Part shown: positions 49,006 to 57,820 of the stretch, piece after piece | Position numbering within the stretch: the first letter of the stretch is position 1 | Layout of the letters: each line of letters begins with the position of its first letter | DNA from: Paludibacter sp. | Lineage (GTDB): Bacteria > Bacteroidota > Bacteroidia > Bacteroidales > Paludibacteraceae | Assembly: GCA_024710005.1 (NCBI GenBank) | Contig: JANJVQ010000034.1 | Span: 62,001 to 126,000, forward strand | DNA length: 64,000 nucleotides | Direction of reading: 5' to 3' | Translations under genes and position numbers: made by a program | Notes under the pieces: generated by a model | What the model was told of the DNA's origin: nothing | Database searches by the model: none | What the model saw: the letters and a program-made list of their open reading frames with translations, nothing else

Positions 49006-49054
49006 TGCTTTCAAATAAATGAAGTTTTAAGCAGATAAATTAACTCAATATATC

Positions 49055-50128
49055 ATGAATCCGAATTACTGTGTTATCATGGCCGGAGGTGTCGGCAGCC
49101 GTTTTTGGCCGTTTAGCAGAACAAACAGACCGAAACAGTTCCTCGATTTCTTCGGAACCGGACGTTCCTTACTGCAAATGACTTACGATCGTTTCAGAAA
49201 TGTGGTTCCGGCAGAGAATATCCTCATTGTCTCCAATGTGATTTATAAAGATACTATACTCGAACAACTTCCCGAAATTCAGGAAAAACAGGTGTTGCTT
49301 GAGCCCCACAGACGAAATACTGCTCCCTGCATCGCTTACGCGGTAAACAGAATAAAAGCTATTACAGAACAGGCAAATATCATCGTTGCACCTTCAGACC
49401 ATCTGATTTTGAAAGAAAATGATTTTATTGATGTGTTGAAGACGGGAATTGATTTTATAGAAAATAACGATTCTTTGCTTACAATCGGGATAAAACCCAG
49501 TCGCCCTGAAACGGGTTACGGATATATCCAGGTTGAAGAAGGAGCCGGAAACTTACATAAGGTTAAAACATTTACAGAGAAACCCAATGCCGAACTGGCG
49601 CAGGTTTTCTATGAAACGGGTGAGTTCTACTGGAATTCAGGTATCTTTCTCTGGAACCTGAAAACAATTGATTCGGCTTTTCAGACTTTATTACCCGACG
49701 TGGCATCCAGATTCAGTGCTGGGAATATGATTTATAATACAGCTGAAGAGCAGGGTTTTATCAATGAGATTTATCCAACCTGTATGAATATTTCCATTGA
49801 TTATGGAATCATGGAGAAAGCGGATAATGTGTATGTGCTTTGTGCCGATATTGGCTGGACAGATTTGGGAACCTGGGGCTCCCTGTATGAAATGTCGAAC
49901 AAAGACGAGTATCAAAATGTCACGCTAAAGTGTAAAACATTGTATTACGAAAGCAGCGACAATATTGTAGCGTTACCTCAGAATAAGTTGGCAGTAATTG
50001 AAGGTTTGTCGGGGTATTTGGTCGCTGAATCAGATAATGTGTTGCTGATTTGTAAGAAAGACGAAGAAGCACGCATACGTCAGTTTGTGAATGATGCCGT
50101 TGTTTCATTCGATGGGGAGTTTATATAG
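49055..50128 (+). CDS. manC: Mannose-1-phosphate guanylyltransferase
   Basis: 357 residues. The nucleotidyltransferase signature is VIMAGGVGSRFWPFSRTNRP followed by KQFLDFFG; other family segments are LIVSN, LLEPHRRNTAPCIAYA, VAPSDHLI, VKTFTEKPNAELA and YWNSGIFLWN. It makes GDP-mannose from mannose-1-phosphate and GTP for polysaccharide and O-antigen synthesis. No C-terminal isomerase domain is present, so it is the monofunctional form. Confidence 0.93.
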   Translation: MNPNYCVIMAGGVGSRFWPFSRTNRPKQFLDFFGTGRSLLQMTYDRFRNVVPAENILIVSNVIYKDTILEQLPEIQEKQVLLEPHRRNTAPCIAYAVNRIKAITEQANIIVAPSDHLILKENDFIDVLKTGIDFIENNDSLLTIGIKPSRPETGYGYIQVEEGAGNLHKVKTFTEKPNAELAQVFYETGEFYWNSGIFLWNLKTIDSAFQTLLPDVASRFSAGNMIYNTAEEQGFINEIYPTCMNISIDYGIMEKADNVYVLCADIGWTDLGTWGSLYEMSNKDEYQNVTLKCKTLYYESSDNIVALPQNKLAVIEGLSGYLVAESDNVLLICKKDEEARIRQFVNDAVVSFDGEFI

Positions 50129-50130
50129 GA

Positions 50131-50158
50131 GTGGTTAGTGGTTAGTGGTCAGTTTTGA
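50131..50158. repeat. Short heptanucleotide repeat after manC
   Basis: GTGGTTA twice, GTGGTCA and gttttga in strict 7-bp phase, starting two bases after the manC stop codon. Confidence 0.7.
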
Positions 50159-50206
50159 ACATAGTTTTTACGTTTTTTTGAAATACGTATTAATAAATCT
50201 GGAAAT

Positions 50207-50491
50207 ATGAGTTTTTTTAAGTTACATAAGCCATTGGTTTATAAATATAAACCGATATACTACGATCCGAAGAAGGAAGCACAAAAAGATCGTATGAAAA
50301 AAATGGAACAAGAGGGACAAACTGAAGTAAAAAATGAAGGATATGAACCTAAGGTGCTTCGTCGGGGTTCCTTCCGGGAGATGGCCGATAAAAACAGAAA
50401 TTCAAAGCATGCACAAACCCGGCAGTCGAATATTCGTCTGGTTCTCATTATTTTGATTTTGCTTTTGATTGCCTATTTTTTAGTAAGATAA
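50207..50491 (+). CDS. Small tail-anchored membrane protein of unknown function
   Basis: 94 residues, unrecognised by name. A basic, Tyr-rich N-terminal part (KLHKPLVYKYKPIYYDPKKE), a charged helix-prone middle and one C-terminal membrane helix (about 76-93, IRLVLIILILLLIAYFLV). No signal peptide, so the topology is probably N-in with the tail in the inner membrane. It lies directly before mutL. Function unknown. Confidence 0.7.
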   Translation: MSFFKLHKPLVYKYKPIYYDPKKEAQKDRMKKMEQEGQTEVKNEGYEPKVLRRGSFREMADKNRNSKHAQTRQSNIRLVLIILILLLIAYFLVR

Positions 50492-50532
50492 AACTTCATT
50501 ACCCTTGATATTAAAGGGTACATTTCAACTAC

Positions 50533-52356
50533 ATGAGTGATATTATTCATTTATTACCGGATTCTGTTGCGAATCAGATTGCAGCCGGGGAGGTGATACA
50601 GCGACCGGCATCTGTGCTGAAAGAACTGGTTGAAAATGCCATTGATGCCGGAGCAAGCTTCATCAGGGTAATCATTAAGGATGCCGGACGGACCCTTGTT
50701 CAGGTGTCTGATAACGGAAAGGGGATGAGTGAAACGGATGCCCGTATGGCGTTCGAGCGCCATGCAACTTCCAAAATTAAGGATGCACAGGATTTGTTTT
50801 CTATTCGTACGATGGGATTCAGAGGTGAGGCCCTGGCTTCGATAGCAGCGGTAGCTCAGGTGGAAATGCGTACACGCAGAGAGGAAGATGAACTTGGAAC
50901 GCTGGTTGAGATTGCCGGTAGCCGGGTTTTCAGGCAAGAACCGGTTCAATGTGACAGGGGAACCACTTTCCAGATTAAAAATTTGTTTTTCAATGTGCCT
51001 GCCCGCCGTCGTTTTCTGAAAAGTGACAGTGTTGAAAAAAACCACATTTTGCAGGAGTTTTACCGTATCGTGTTGGTGCATCCCGACGTGGAATTTTCTT
51101 TTTATGACGGAGATGATGAGATATTCAAACTGCCTGTATCCAACACCAAACTCAGGATCGAGCAGGTTTTTGGCAGTGCAAAGAAGAAACTCAATCAGCA
51201 ATTATTGACGATAGAAACTGATACCAACCTGGTTGCCATCAATGGTTTTATCGGGCGACCGGAATATGCTCAGAAACAGGCTCATCAGTTCTTTTTTGTG
51301 AATGGGAGATACATGCGTCATCCCTATTTTCATAAAGCCGTCATGCTGGCGTATAACCAGTTAATACAGTCAACCGATAATCCGTTGTACTTTATCTATT
51401 TTGAAGTCGACCCGCAAACCATCGATATCAATATTCATCCGACAAAGACTGAAATTAAATTTGAAAACGAACAGGCAATTTGGTCTATTTTATCGGCTAC
51501 AGTAAAAGAAGCGCTGGGGAAATTCAATATTGTTCCTTCTATTGATTTCGATAGAGAAGGTGTGCCTGAGATTCCCGTTCAGAAAGCCGATAGCGTTATT
51601 TCACCGCCCAGAACCTCATTCAATCCATCTTATAATCCGTTTGGCACTTCAACATATAAGCGTCCGCAAATGGAATGGGAGGAGTTGTATAAAGGCTTTG
51701 AAAAGCAATCAGGCACCTCAGATCAGGAAGAGAGAGAGCCGGAACGACCGGTCGAGATTTTTCAGTCGAAACTGAACAAAGACAGTGAAAATTCAGGAGT
51801 TTATTTTCAATTAAAAAACAGGTACATCATAACTTCAGTTAAATCGGGCATGTTGATGATTGATCAACGCCGGGCGCACATCCGCATTCTTTTTGATCAG
51901 TTTATGAAAGAAATAGGCGAAAAGAGGGGGTTCTCACAACAACTGTTGTTCCCGGAGGTACTGCAACTGATGCCTGATGACTACCTGTTTTTCGAACAAA
52001 TTAAAGCTGAACTCCGGTATGTGGGTTTTGAGTTTGAGGCGGATAAAACTTATCAGTACCAGATCAAAGGCATTCCGGCTCAATTGAAAAGTTCCTCTGG
52101 CGTGTTGCCCTTGTTGAGTGATATGCTTGAGCGGGTAAAACAGGCTACCGGTGATGCTTTGTCGGTAATTCATGAGCAGATAGCTTTGTCGTTGGCCGAA
52201 ACAGCGGCTATTCAAACCGGTCAAACAATGACAAAAGAAGAAATGAGTGATTTGGTTGATCAGCTTTTTGCTTGTCCGACGCATAATCATACACCGGATG
52301 GGAAATTGATTATGACCATCTGGACACAGGAGGAGATACAGGGGAGATTTAAATAA
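50533..52356 (+). CDS. mutL: DNA mismatch repair protein MutL
   Basis: 607 residues. The GHKL ATPase domain is intact: NQIAAGEVIQRPASVLKELV, NAIDAG, VSDNGKGMSE, ATSKIKDAQD and FRGEALASIAAVAQV, then the transducer domain (to about 330). After a linker, the C-terminal dimerisation domain starts near 425 but lacks the usual endonuclease motifs: DQHAxxE is DQRRAHIRILFDQ, the ACHxAVKAG block reads AETAAIQTGQ, and CPHGRP is CPTHNHTPDGK. It couples MutS recognition to downstream repair; who makes the nick is open. Confidence 0.94.
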   Translation: MSDIIHLLPDSVANQIAAGEVIQRPASVLKELVENAIDAGASFIRVIIKDAGRTLVQVSDNGKGMSETDARMAFERHATSKIKDAQDLFSIRTMGFRGEALASIAAVAQVEMRTRREEDELGTLVEIAGSRVFRQEPVQCDRGTTFQIKNLFFNVPARRRFLKSDSVEKNHILQEFYRIVLVHPDVEFSFYDGDDEIFKLPVSNTKLRIEQVFGSAKKKLNQQLLTIETDTNLVAINGFIGRPEYAQKQAHQFFFVNGRYMRHPYFHKAVMLAYNQLIQSTDNPLYFIYFEVDPQTIDINIHPTKTEIKFENEQAIWSILSATVKEALGKFNIVPSIDFDREGVPEIPVQKADSVISPPRTSFNPSYNPFGTSTYKRPQMEWEELYKGFEKQSGTSDQEEREPERPVEIFQSKLNKDSENSGVYFQLKNRYIITSVKSGMLMIDQRRAHIRILFDQFMKEIGEKRGFSQQLLFPEVLQLMPDDYLFFEQIKAELRYVGFEFEADKTYQYQIKGIPAQLKSSSGVLPLLSDMLERVKQATGDALSVIHEQIALSLAETAAIQTGQTMTKEEMSDLVDQLFACPTHNHTPDGKLIMTIWTQEEIQGRFK

Positions 52357-52393
52357 GAGTCAGGCTTTTAGCAAGCTATATAAAATAATACCC

Positions 52394-53998
52394 ATGAAGC
52401 GCAGTTACATAATTTCTTCGGCCTTGTTAGCGACAAATTTACTTGGAATTTTTGATGTACGGGCACAGCATGACCATGTAAAGAAAGATGATCGCCCTAA
52501 TATCCTCTTCATTATAGCTGATGATGCATCATTTCCGCATTTTAGTGCAAATGGTTCAGTGTGGGTTAAAACTCCGGGATTCGACAGAGTCGCATCAGAA
52601 GGAATTCTCTTTCGAAATTGTTACACCCCCAACGCCAAGTCTGCTCCTTCCAGGTCATCAATCCTGACTGGCCTGTATTCCTGGCAATCGGGCGCAGCGG
52701 CGAATCATTCACCGGTTTTTCCCTCGGATTTAATGGTGTTTACAGAGGTAATTGCCCGGAATGGGTATGAGATTGCTTTTACCGGAAAAGGATGGGGGCC
52801 TGGTGATGAAGGTAATGTTGATGGAAAACCAAGACTGCTTACTGGAAAACCATTTCAGAAAAATAAACTTAAACCTCCAACCAATGTAATTAGTAACAAT
52901 GATTATCTCGAAAATTTCAGGGATTTTCTGAATCAACAAAATGAGACTCAACCCTGGTTCTTTTGGTTTGGATGTTTTGAGCCTCACCGATCTTATAAAC
53001 TTGGTTCTGGTGAAAAATTGGGTGGAAAATCTACTGCAATGATTGATAGTGTTCCAGCCTATTGGCCGGATAATGAGCTCGTACGCACTGATATGCTTGA
53101 TTATGCCTTTGAGATTGAGTATTTTGACCGCCAAGTAGAATTATATGTAGATGAATTGGAGAAAAGGGGATTGTTAAACAATACAGTGGTTATCGTAACC
53201 TCAGATAACGGGATGCCATTCCCAAGAAGTAAAGGAAATAATTATGAAATATCAAACCACATGCCTTTGGCTGTGATGTGGAAGAATGGTATCGTAAATC
53301 CGGGCAGGACAGTAGATGACTATATTAATTTTGTCGATTTTGCTCCAACGATACTCGAACTCACCCGTTCAGATTATCGAAAATTCAACATGCATGAGCC
53401 CGCCGGAAAAAGTCTGCTAAACATCTTCAACAGTAAAAAAGGAGGGCTGATAGAAAAAGACAGAGATCATGTTGTGTTAGGAAGAGAGCGTCATGATAAT
53501 GGCAGACCCGGTAATCAGTCATATCCCATCAGGGCTATCATTAAAGATGATTTATTATACATATACAATATGAAACCGCATCTATGGCCTGCTGGTAATC
53601 CCGAGACAGGTTATCTGGATGCAGATGGTTCACCCACAAAAACATCCATATTACAAATGGACCGCGATGGAGATAATATCTGGTACTATAATATGAGTTT
53701 CAATCTCCGTCCGGAAGAGGAACTGTATGATCTTTCAGTGGATAAAGACTGTATTAATAACCTTGCTTCACACCCGGTATATATCAAAAGAAAACAGAAC
53801 TTAAGGAAACAGTTGTTGAAAACACTTAGAAAGCAACAAGATCCCCGTATGTTTGGAGATGGTGATGTTTTTGATGCCTATCCTACCAGTAAACAGTCAA
53901 ACTGGAATTTCTATGAGCGAATAATGAATGGGGATATTAAAGAGCCCTGGGAGCAGACAAAATGGGTTAGTCCGTCTGATTATGAAATGAAAAGATAA
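52394..53998 (+). CDS. Serine-type sulfatase, secreted
   Basis: 534 residues with signal peptide (about 1-24, ending VRAQH). The sulfatase signature is KSAPSRSSILTGLYSWQ, with S83 in the place of the formylglycine precursor; it is therefore Ser-type and must be activated by an anaerobic radical-SAM maturase (anSME). Metal ligands are D43/D44 (ILFIIADDAS) and the later TSDNGMPFPRSKG. The overall pattern (HMPLAVMWKNGI, RAIIKDDLLYIYNM) resembles the N-sulfoglucosamine sulfohydrolase-like subgroup, so a sulfated glycan is likely, but the exact linkage is unknown. It is a single gene, away from other glycan genes. Confidence 0.88.
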   Translation: MKRSYIISSALLATNLLGIFDVRAQHDHVKKDDRPNILFIIADDASFPHFSANGSVWVKTPGFDRVASEGILFRNCYTPNAKSAPSRSSILTGLYSWQSGAAANHSPVFPSDLMVFTEVIARNGYEIAFTGKGWGPGDEGNVDGKPRLLTGKPFQKNKLKPPTNVISNNDYLENFRDFLNQQNETQPWFFWFGCFEPHRSYKLGSGEKLGGKSTAMIDSVPAYWPDNELVRTDMLDYAFEIEYFDRQVELYVDELEKRGLLNNTVVIVTSDNGMPFPRSKGNNYEISNHMPLAVMWKNGIVNPGRTVDDYINFVDFAPTILELTRSDYRKFNMHEPAGKSLLNIFNSKKGGLIEKDRDHVVLGRERHDNGRPGNQSYPIRAIIKDDLLYIYNMKPHLWPAGNPETGYLDADGSPTKTSILQMDRDGDNIWYYNMSFNLRPEEELYDLSVDKDCINNLASHPVYIKRKQNLRKQLLKTLRKQQDPRMFGDGDVFDAYPTSKQSNWNFYERIMNGDIKEPWEQTKWVSPSDYEMKR

Positions 53999-54025
53999 AC
54001 TAATTCTTTTTATGAATGTATCTAT

Positions 54026-54065
54026 AATAAAATAACCGGAAATCTTCTTTTCCGGTTATTTTATT
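54026..54065. terminator. Bidirectional terminator between sulfatase and response regulator
   Basis: A perfect 17-bp stem (54026-54042 with 54049-54065) containing AACCGGAAA, loop TCTTCT, with A/T-rich flanks giving a U-run in both directions. It serves both convergent genes. Confidence 0.9.
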
Positions 54066-54100
54066 AGTATGACTAAATTTAAAATTCAATCAGTGAGAAT

Positions 54101-54808
54101 TTACATTTCCCCCGCTTGTGGCGTGATCAGTTTATAACCTTTTCCGTGGATGTTGATGATGGCCACATTGGGGTCATCCTTCAATAATTTACGAAGTTTG
54201 GTGATATACACGTCCATACTACGGGCATTGAAATAGTTGTCATCTTCCCAAATTGATTTCAAGGCATAATTTCTTTCCAGGATATTATTAGCATTCGAAG
54301 CTAACAGCCGGAGTAATTCAGATTCTTTGGTGGTTAATTTCTTTGTTTCGCCATCAAATGCCAGTGTTTGTTTTTGTGCATCAAAAATAAACGCACCAAT
54401 GTTAAACACAACTACATCCTTAACTTTTTTGCCTCTAACTCTTCTCAGGATAGATTCAATTCTGGAAAGCAGTTCTTCCATGCTGAAAGGTTTCGACAAA
54501 TAATCGTCGGCACCCAGTTTAAAGCCCTGCAGAATATCTTCTTTCATGGATTTTGCCGTCAGGAATATAATCGGGACGTCGGTGTTGATGCTGCGGATGT
54601 CGGCTGCCAGCGCAAAACCGTCTTTTTTTGGCATCATAACATCTAAAACGCATAAATCATATTTGCCACGTGTAAATGCTTTGTATCCGGCTTCTCCATC
54701 TGGTTGCAGGTCTGCATCATAGCCCTTTGTCTGAAGGTATTCTCTTAGCAACATGCCGAGGTTTTCATCGTCCTCGCATAACAGGATTTTTACTTTTTCA
54801 TCATTCAT
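54101..54808 (-). CDS. OmpR/PhoB-family response regulator (RprY-like)
   Basis: 235 residues from the ATG at 54808 (MNDEKVKILLCEDDENL), which overlaps the kinase stop codon by 8 bp; the upstream ATG at 54838 lies well inside the kinase gene. The receiver domain has acidic E12-D13-D14, phosphoacceptor D56 (CVLDVMMPKKDG), LTAK and the switch Lys in YLSKPFS. The winged-helix DNA-binding domain (about 135-230) ends NIHGKGYKLI. It should be phosphorylated by the adjacent kinase and regulate transcription; the pair looks like RprXY of Bacteroides. Confidence 0.92.
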   Translation of the reverse strand: MNDEKVKILLCEDDENLGMLLREYLQTKGYDADLQPDGEAGYKAFTRGKYDLCVLDVMMPKKDGFALAADIRSINTDVPIIFLTAKSMKEDILQGFKLGADDYLSKPFSMEELLSRIESILRRVRGKKVKDVVVFNIGAFIFDAQKQTLAFDGETKKLTTKESELLRLLASNANNILERNYALKSIWEDDNYFNARSMDVYITKLRKLLKDDPNVAIINIHGKGYKLITPQAGEM

Positions 54809-56342
54809 ATTCAGTATATTTAAGTGTTGGTAATGCAATAATAAATTTTGTTCCGATATTTAATTCGCTATCAACTTTGATGGTTCCTCTGTGTTCCTGG
54901 ATGATTTTTTTTACATAAGCCAGTCCAAGTCCGAACCCTTTCACATTGTGTTTATTCCCGGTAGGTACACGATAAAACTTTTCAAAGATTCTTTTGTGGT
55001 CCTCTTTCTGTATACCGATACCGTTGTCTTCAATGCTAATCATCAGATAATCTTTTTCATTCCAGGTTTCCAATGTCAGTAATAAAGGTTTGTCACTGTA
55101 TTTCAGGGCGTTGTCGACCAGATTGTGAATCACATTGGTGAAGTGTACTTCATCAGCCATAATTAAATCATCCTGAGCCTTTAAAATGGTTGTAATTTTC
55201 CCCCCTTTGTTAGCGACCTTCAGTGAGAAAATTTCGGATGTATGTGCAATTAACTCGTTGACATGCATCTCTTTCATTTTAAAAGTCGATTTTTCTGTTT
55301 CAAAGAGCGATAGTTTCAATACCTCTTCAACCATTCTGCTTAACCGTGCGGTTTCATCCCTGATCACCTTCGATATGTGTTTTAATGTTTCAGGGGTTTT
55401 TCCTACACCCGGATCCTGTAACATTTGCGATGCCAGCGAGATGCTGGAAATAGGCGTTTTCAGTTCATGTGTCATGTTATTAACAAAATCATTCTTAATA
55501 TTGTTCAACTGTTTTTGTTTAAAAATAACAATTAATGCAACAATAAAAATGCCTAAAATTAACACTACTAACACAATGGTAGGATATAACAAGTACATTG
55601 AACTGATGATAAAGTTCTTTTTGGTGGGGAAGGTAACTTGTAAATAAATTTCATTGGTGCTTTCCTCCAACGGGAAAAACTTCTGCTTGTAGATGCTACT
55701 GGTACTTTCGTTGTGATCGGAATGAAAGTCCTTGTTACACCTGAAAAATTCACGTCCTCTTTTATCAACAACACTGTAATAGAAAGGTAAATCAATTCCG
55801 TTGCTAAGCAGGTATTTTTCGAGTATGTTGTTAAGCTCTACAAAATCAACGCGTTCGCTGATGTCTTTTTTGTTGCTCTCTCTTAGCCACCGGAAAACGG
55901 CCTGGTCTAGTATAGTCTTCGACCTTGAAAATTCTTTTCTGAATTTATCCTGCAGGTATTTGGATGTTTCTTCAATTGTTGCTTTCCCGTGCCGCGTTGA
56001 AATCCGGATTTCCGGCTTGCTCAGGTTCTGATTGTAAGATGAAAGTCTGCGACTCGTGGTGTCAATCTGGTTCAGATTATCTGAGTCCATCTGCGCCATA
56101 TTGGGGAGTAAATTCAAATTCTTATTGTAATCCAATACTTCCAGTGTTTGAGCCAGGTACTCAAGCGCTTCATTTTCTTCTACCAGGATAACCGTGCTCA
56201 ATAAACTTCTGTGCACACTTTCATCAAACTGATTCTCAATCATCTCGGCATTTACTTTTACGTATCTTGCCTGGATGATAATCAGTCCGACAAAAGAAAA
56301 AACCATGGACAAAATTAATATGATAATGGTGCTGCGCTTCAT
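54801..56342 (-). CDS. Sensor histidine kinase (RprX-like)
   Basis: 513 residues. Membrane helices at about 4-24 and 250-275 frame a periplasmic sensor domain of about 225 residues. The H-box is NNMTHELKTPISSI with phospho-accepting H292; N-box HNLVDNALKYSD, G1 ISIEDNGIGIQ, F-box FEKFYRV and G2 VKGFGLGLAYVKKI complete the ATP-binding domain. It is translated with the response regulator through an 8-bp overlap. The signal it senses is unknown. Confidence 0.93.
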   Translation of the reverse strand: MKRSTIIILILSMVFSFVGLIIIQARYVKVNAEMIENQFDESVHRSLLSTVILVEENEALEYLAQTLEVLDYNKNLNLLPNMAQMDSDNLNQIDTTSRRLSSYNQNLSKPEIRISTRHGKATIEETSKYLQDKFRKEFSRSKTILDQAVFRWLRESNKKDISERVDFVELNNILEKYLLSNGIDLPFYYSVVDKRGREFFRCNKDFHSDHNESTSSIYKQKFFPLEESTNEIYLQVTFPTKKNFIISSMYLLYPTIVLVVLILGIFIVALIVIFKQKQLNNIKNDFVNNMTHELKTPISSISLASQMLQDPGVGKTPETLKHISKVIRDETARLSRMVEEVLKLSLFETEKSTFKMKEMHVNELIAHTSEIFSLKVANKGGKITTILKAQDDLIMADEVHFTNVIHNLVDNALKYSDKPLLLTLETWNEKDYLMISIEDNGIGIQKEDHKRIFEKFYRVPTGNKHNVKGFGLGLAYVKKIIQEHRGTIKVDSELNIGTKFIIALPTLKYTEYE

Positions 56343-56349
56343 AATGATG

Positions 56350-56357
56350 CAAATATA
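56350..56357 (-). promoter_or_regulatory. -7 promoter element of the kinase-regulator operon
   Basis: Minus strand TATATTTG, perfect TAnnTTTG, only seven nt before the kinase ATG at 56342. If used, the mRNA would have a leader of about 0-3 nt. No clear -33 element. Confidence 0.5.
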
Positions 56358-56464
56358 TCACTTATTTAAATGTTAAAATTCTTATTGGGTTTATATTTAA
56401 CAATATATAAGGAAAGAATGTTTTCTTGTTTAGAAAATATAGTAAATGAATCTTAATTATGGTG

Positions 56465-56499
56465 AACAGTCGCCGGTCACCAGTCACCAGTCTTCTGTC
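56465..56499. repeat. Heptanucleotide repeat between kinase and MFS genes
   Basis: Five units in strict 7-bp phase: aacagtc, gccggtc, ACCAGTC twice and ttctgtc. The same unit makes up the first part of the large array at 33398. Confidence 0.75.
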
Positions 56500-56534
56500 T
56501 GTCTCTCTAGACTAATTTCTCTCAATAATTTTAT

Positions 56535-56542
56535 TACATTTG
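56535..56542 (+). promoter_or_regulatory. -7 promoter element of the MFS gene
   Basis: TACATTTG fits TAnnTTTG and lies 19 nt before the ATG at 56562. No good -33 TTG is seen. Confidence 0.5.
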
Positions 56543-56561
56543 CATGCATAAATAAAAAAGA

Positions 56562-57791
56562 ATGAAAAAATGGACAAGCCTGCTGGCAGCAAACTTTTTA
56601 GGAGTATTCAATGATAATTTCCTGAAAAATGCCATTATTTTTGTTGCCATTGGCTGGAATTTACCTTCCTGGCTTTCCCAGTCACAGCTTATTGCATTGG
56701 TTTCAGCTTCTTTGGTAGTACCCTATCTGATTTTATCTCCGCTGGGTGGAAAATTAGCGGTTCATTATTCAAAACTAAAGGTTTTTCGTTTTTTTAAGCT
56801 CCTTGAATTCCCCATCATGGCTATTGCTTGCATCGCTTTTTGGTATGAATGGGTGGTGATTGCTGTGTTGGCTGTTTTGCTGATGGGGATTCAGAGTTGT
56901 TTGTATTCGCCGGCAAAATATGGATTGATCAGGGATATCGGAGGCGTTGAGGGGAGTGCTTTAGGTAGCGGTATGTTCGAAACCATGGCTTTTCTTGGTA
57001 TTTTGATTGGAACTGTGCTCGCATCCTGGTTAAGTGATGCTTATCAGGTTTGGGTGTTTTTGGCTGTGTTCATGTTGCTTGCTGCAGCAGGGTATTTAAC
57101 CAGCTTGTACATCAAAGCCGATGAGCCAGCTCCTGATACGGCATCCTCACTGAAAGTGAATTTATTTCCCTGGCGATTCTTGCGTGATTCTTATCAGTTG
57201 GCAAAATCTTTTAAACAGGTTAATGCCGCTGTTTTCGGCGTTTCTGTTTTTTGGTTGATTGGTGCTTTATTACAGATGAATATCGTTATTCATGCCGGTA
57301 AATATTATCAGGTTTCCAATACGGCGATAGGCGTTGTAATGGCATTCGCTGCCATTGGTATTGCTTTGGGTACCTGGTTGGCCGGCGTTTTGGCAGCGAA
57401 AGTAAAGAACAGAACATTGATGTTATATGGATTAACCGGCATGTTGATAAATTTATTGGTTATTGTATTTTTGCCAATAGATTTTCAATTGTTTCTGGTA
57501 CTGATTTTTTTAACTGCCTGTTTCGGGGGAATATTCCAGGTGCCGAATCTAACGGTGATACAACAGGCTGATGCCGGAAGAAAACTTGGTCAGTTGCTGG
57601 CTTATATGAATCTGGTTATTTTTATTTTTGTACTCATAGCTTCAGTCCTGTTTTCAATTACCATGTTGTTAACAGAAGATAATAGCCTGATTCTTTTTGG
57701 CTTGATAGCTGTAATTTGTTTACTGACTTTGTTAATGGCGAATAACGGAGAGCGGAAAACGGAGAGCGGAAAACGGAAAACGGAAAGTTGA
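56562..57791 (+). CDS. MFS transporter, LplT (lysophospholipid transporter)-like
   Basis: 409 residues with about 12 membrane helices. The opening ANFLGVFNDNFLKNAIIFVA and the loop YSPAKYGLIRDIGG are characteristic of LplT and the MFS half of LplT-Aas fusions, which move lysophospholipids across the inner membrane for re-acylation. No acyltransferase is fused or adjacent. The last 15 residues (GERKTES and GKRKTES) come from a heptanucleotide repeat (57746-57787) that runs through the stop region, so the natural protein probably ended near LLMANN. Substrate assignment is tentative. Confidence 0.8.
   Translation: MKKWTSLLAANFLGVFNDNFLKNAIIFVAIGWNLPSWLSQSQLIALVSASLVVPYLILSPLGGKLAVHYSKLKVFRFFKLLEFPIMAIACIAFWYEWVVIAVLAVLLMGIQSCLYSPAKYGLIRDIGGVEGSALGSGMFETMAFLGILIGTVLASWLSDAYQVWVFLAVFMLLAAAGYLTSLYIKADEPAPDTASSLKVNLFPWRFLRDSYQLAKSFKQVNAAVFGVSVFWLIGALLQMNIVIHAGKYYQVSNTAIGVVMAFAAIGIALGTWLAGVLAAKVKNRTLMLYGLTGMLINLLVIVFLPIDFQLFLVLIFLTACFGGIFQVPNLTVIQQADAGRKLGQLLAYMNLVIFIFVLIASVLFSITMLLTEDNSLILFGLIAVICLLTLLMANNGERKTESGKRKTES
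57746..57787. repeat. Heptanucleotide repeat inside the 3' end of the MFS gene
   Basis: Six units in phase: CGGAGAG, CGGAAAA, CGGAGAG, CGGAAAA, CGGAAAA, CGGAAAG. Three 7-bp units make 21 nt, so translation gives a seven-residue repeat. The reverse complement of CGGAAAA/CGGAAAG forms the right-hand part of the array at 33517-33537. Confidence 0.88.
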
Positions 57792-57820
57792 AGGTTAAAT
57801 GGCCATGTGCAGACATATAT

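Noticed and set aside
50554-51201. 215-codon ORF on the minus strand
   Set aside because: Antisense shadow of the conserved ATPase domain of mutL.
52616-52680. Broken sulfatase because the active-site Cys is missing
   Set aside because: SAPSR is the regular Ser-type signature activated by anaerobic maturases; the rest of the active site is intact.
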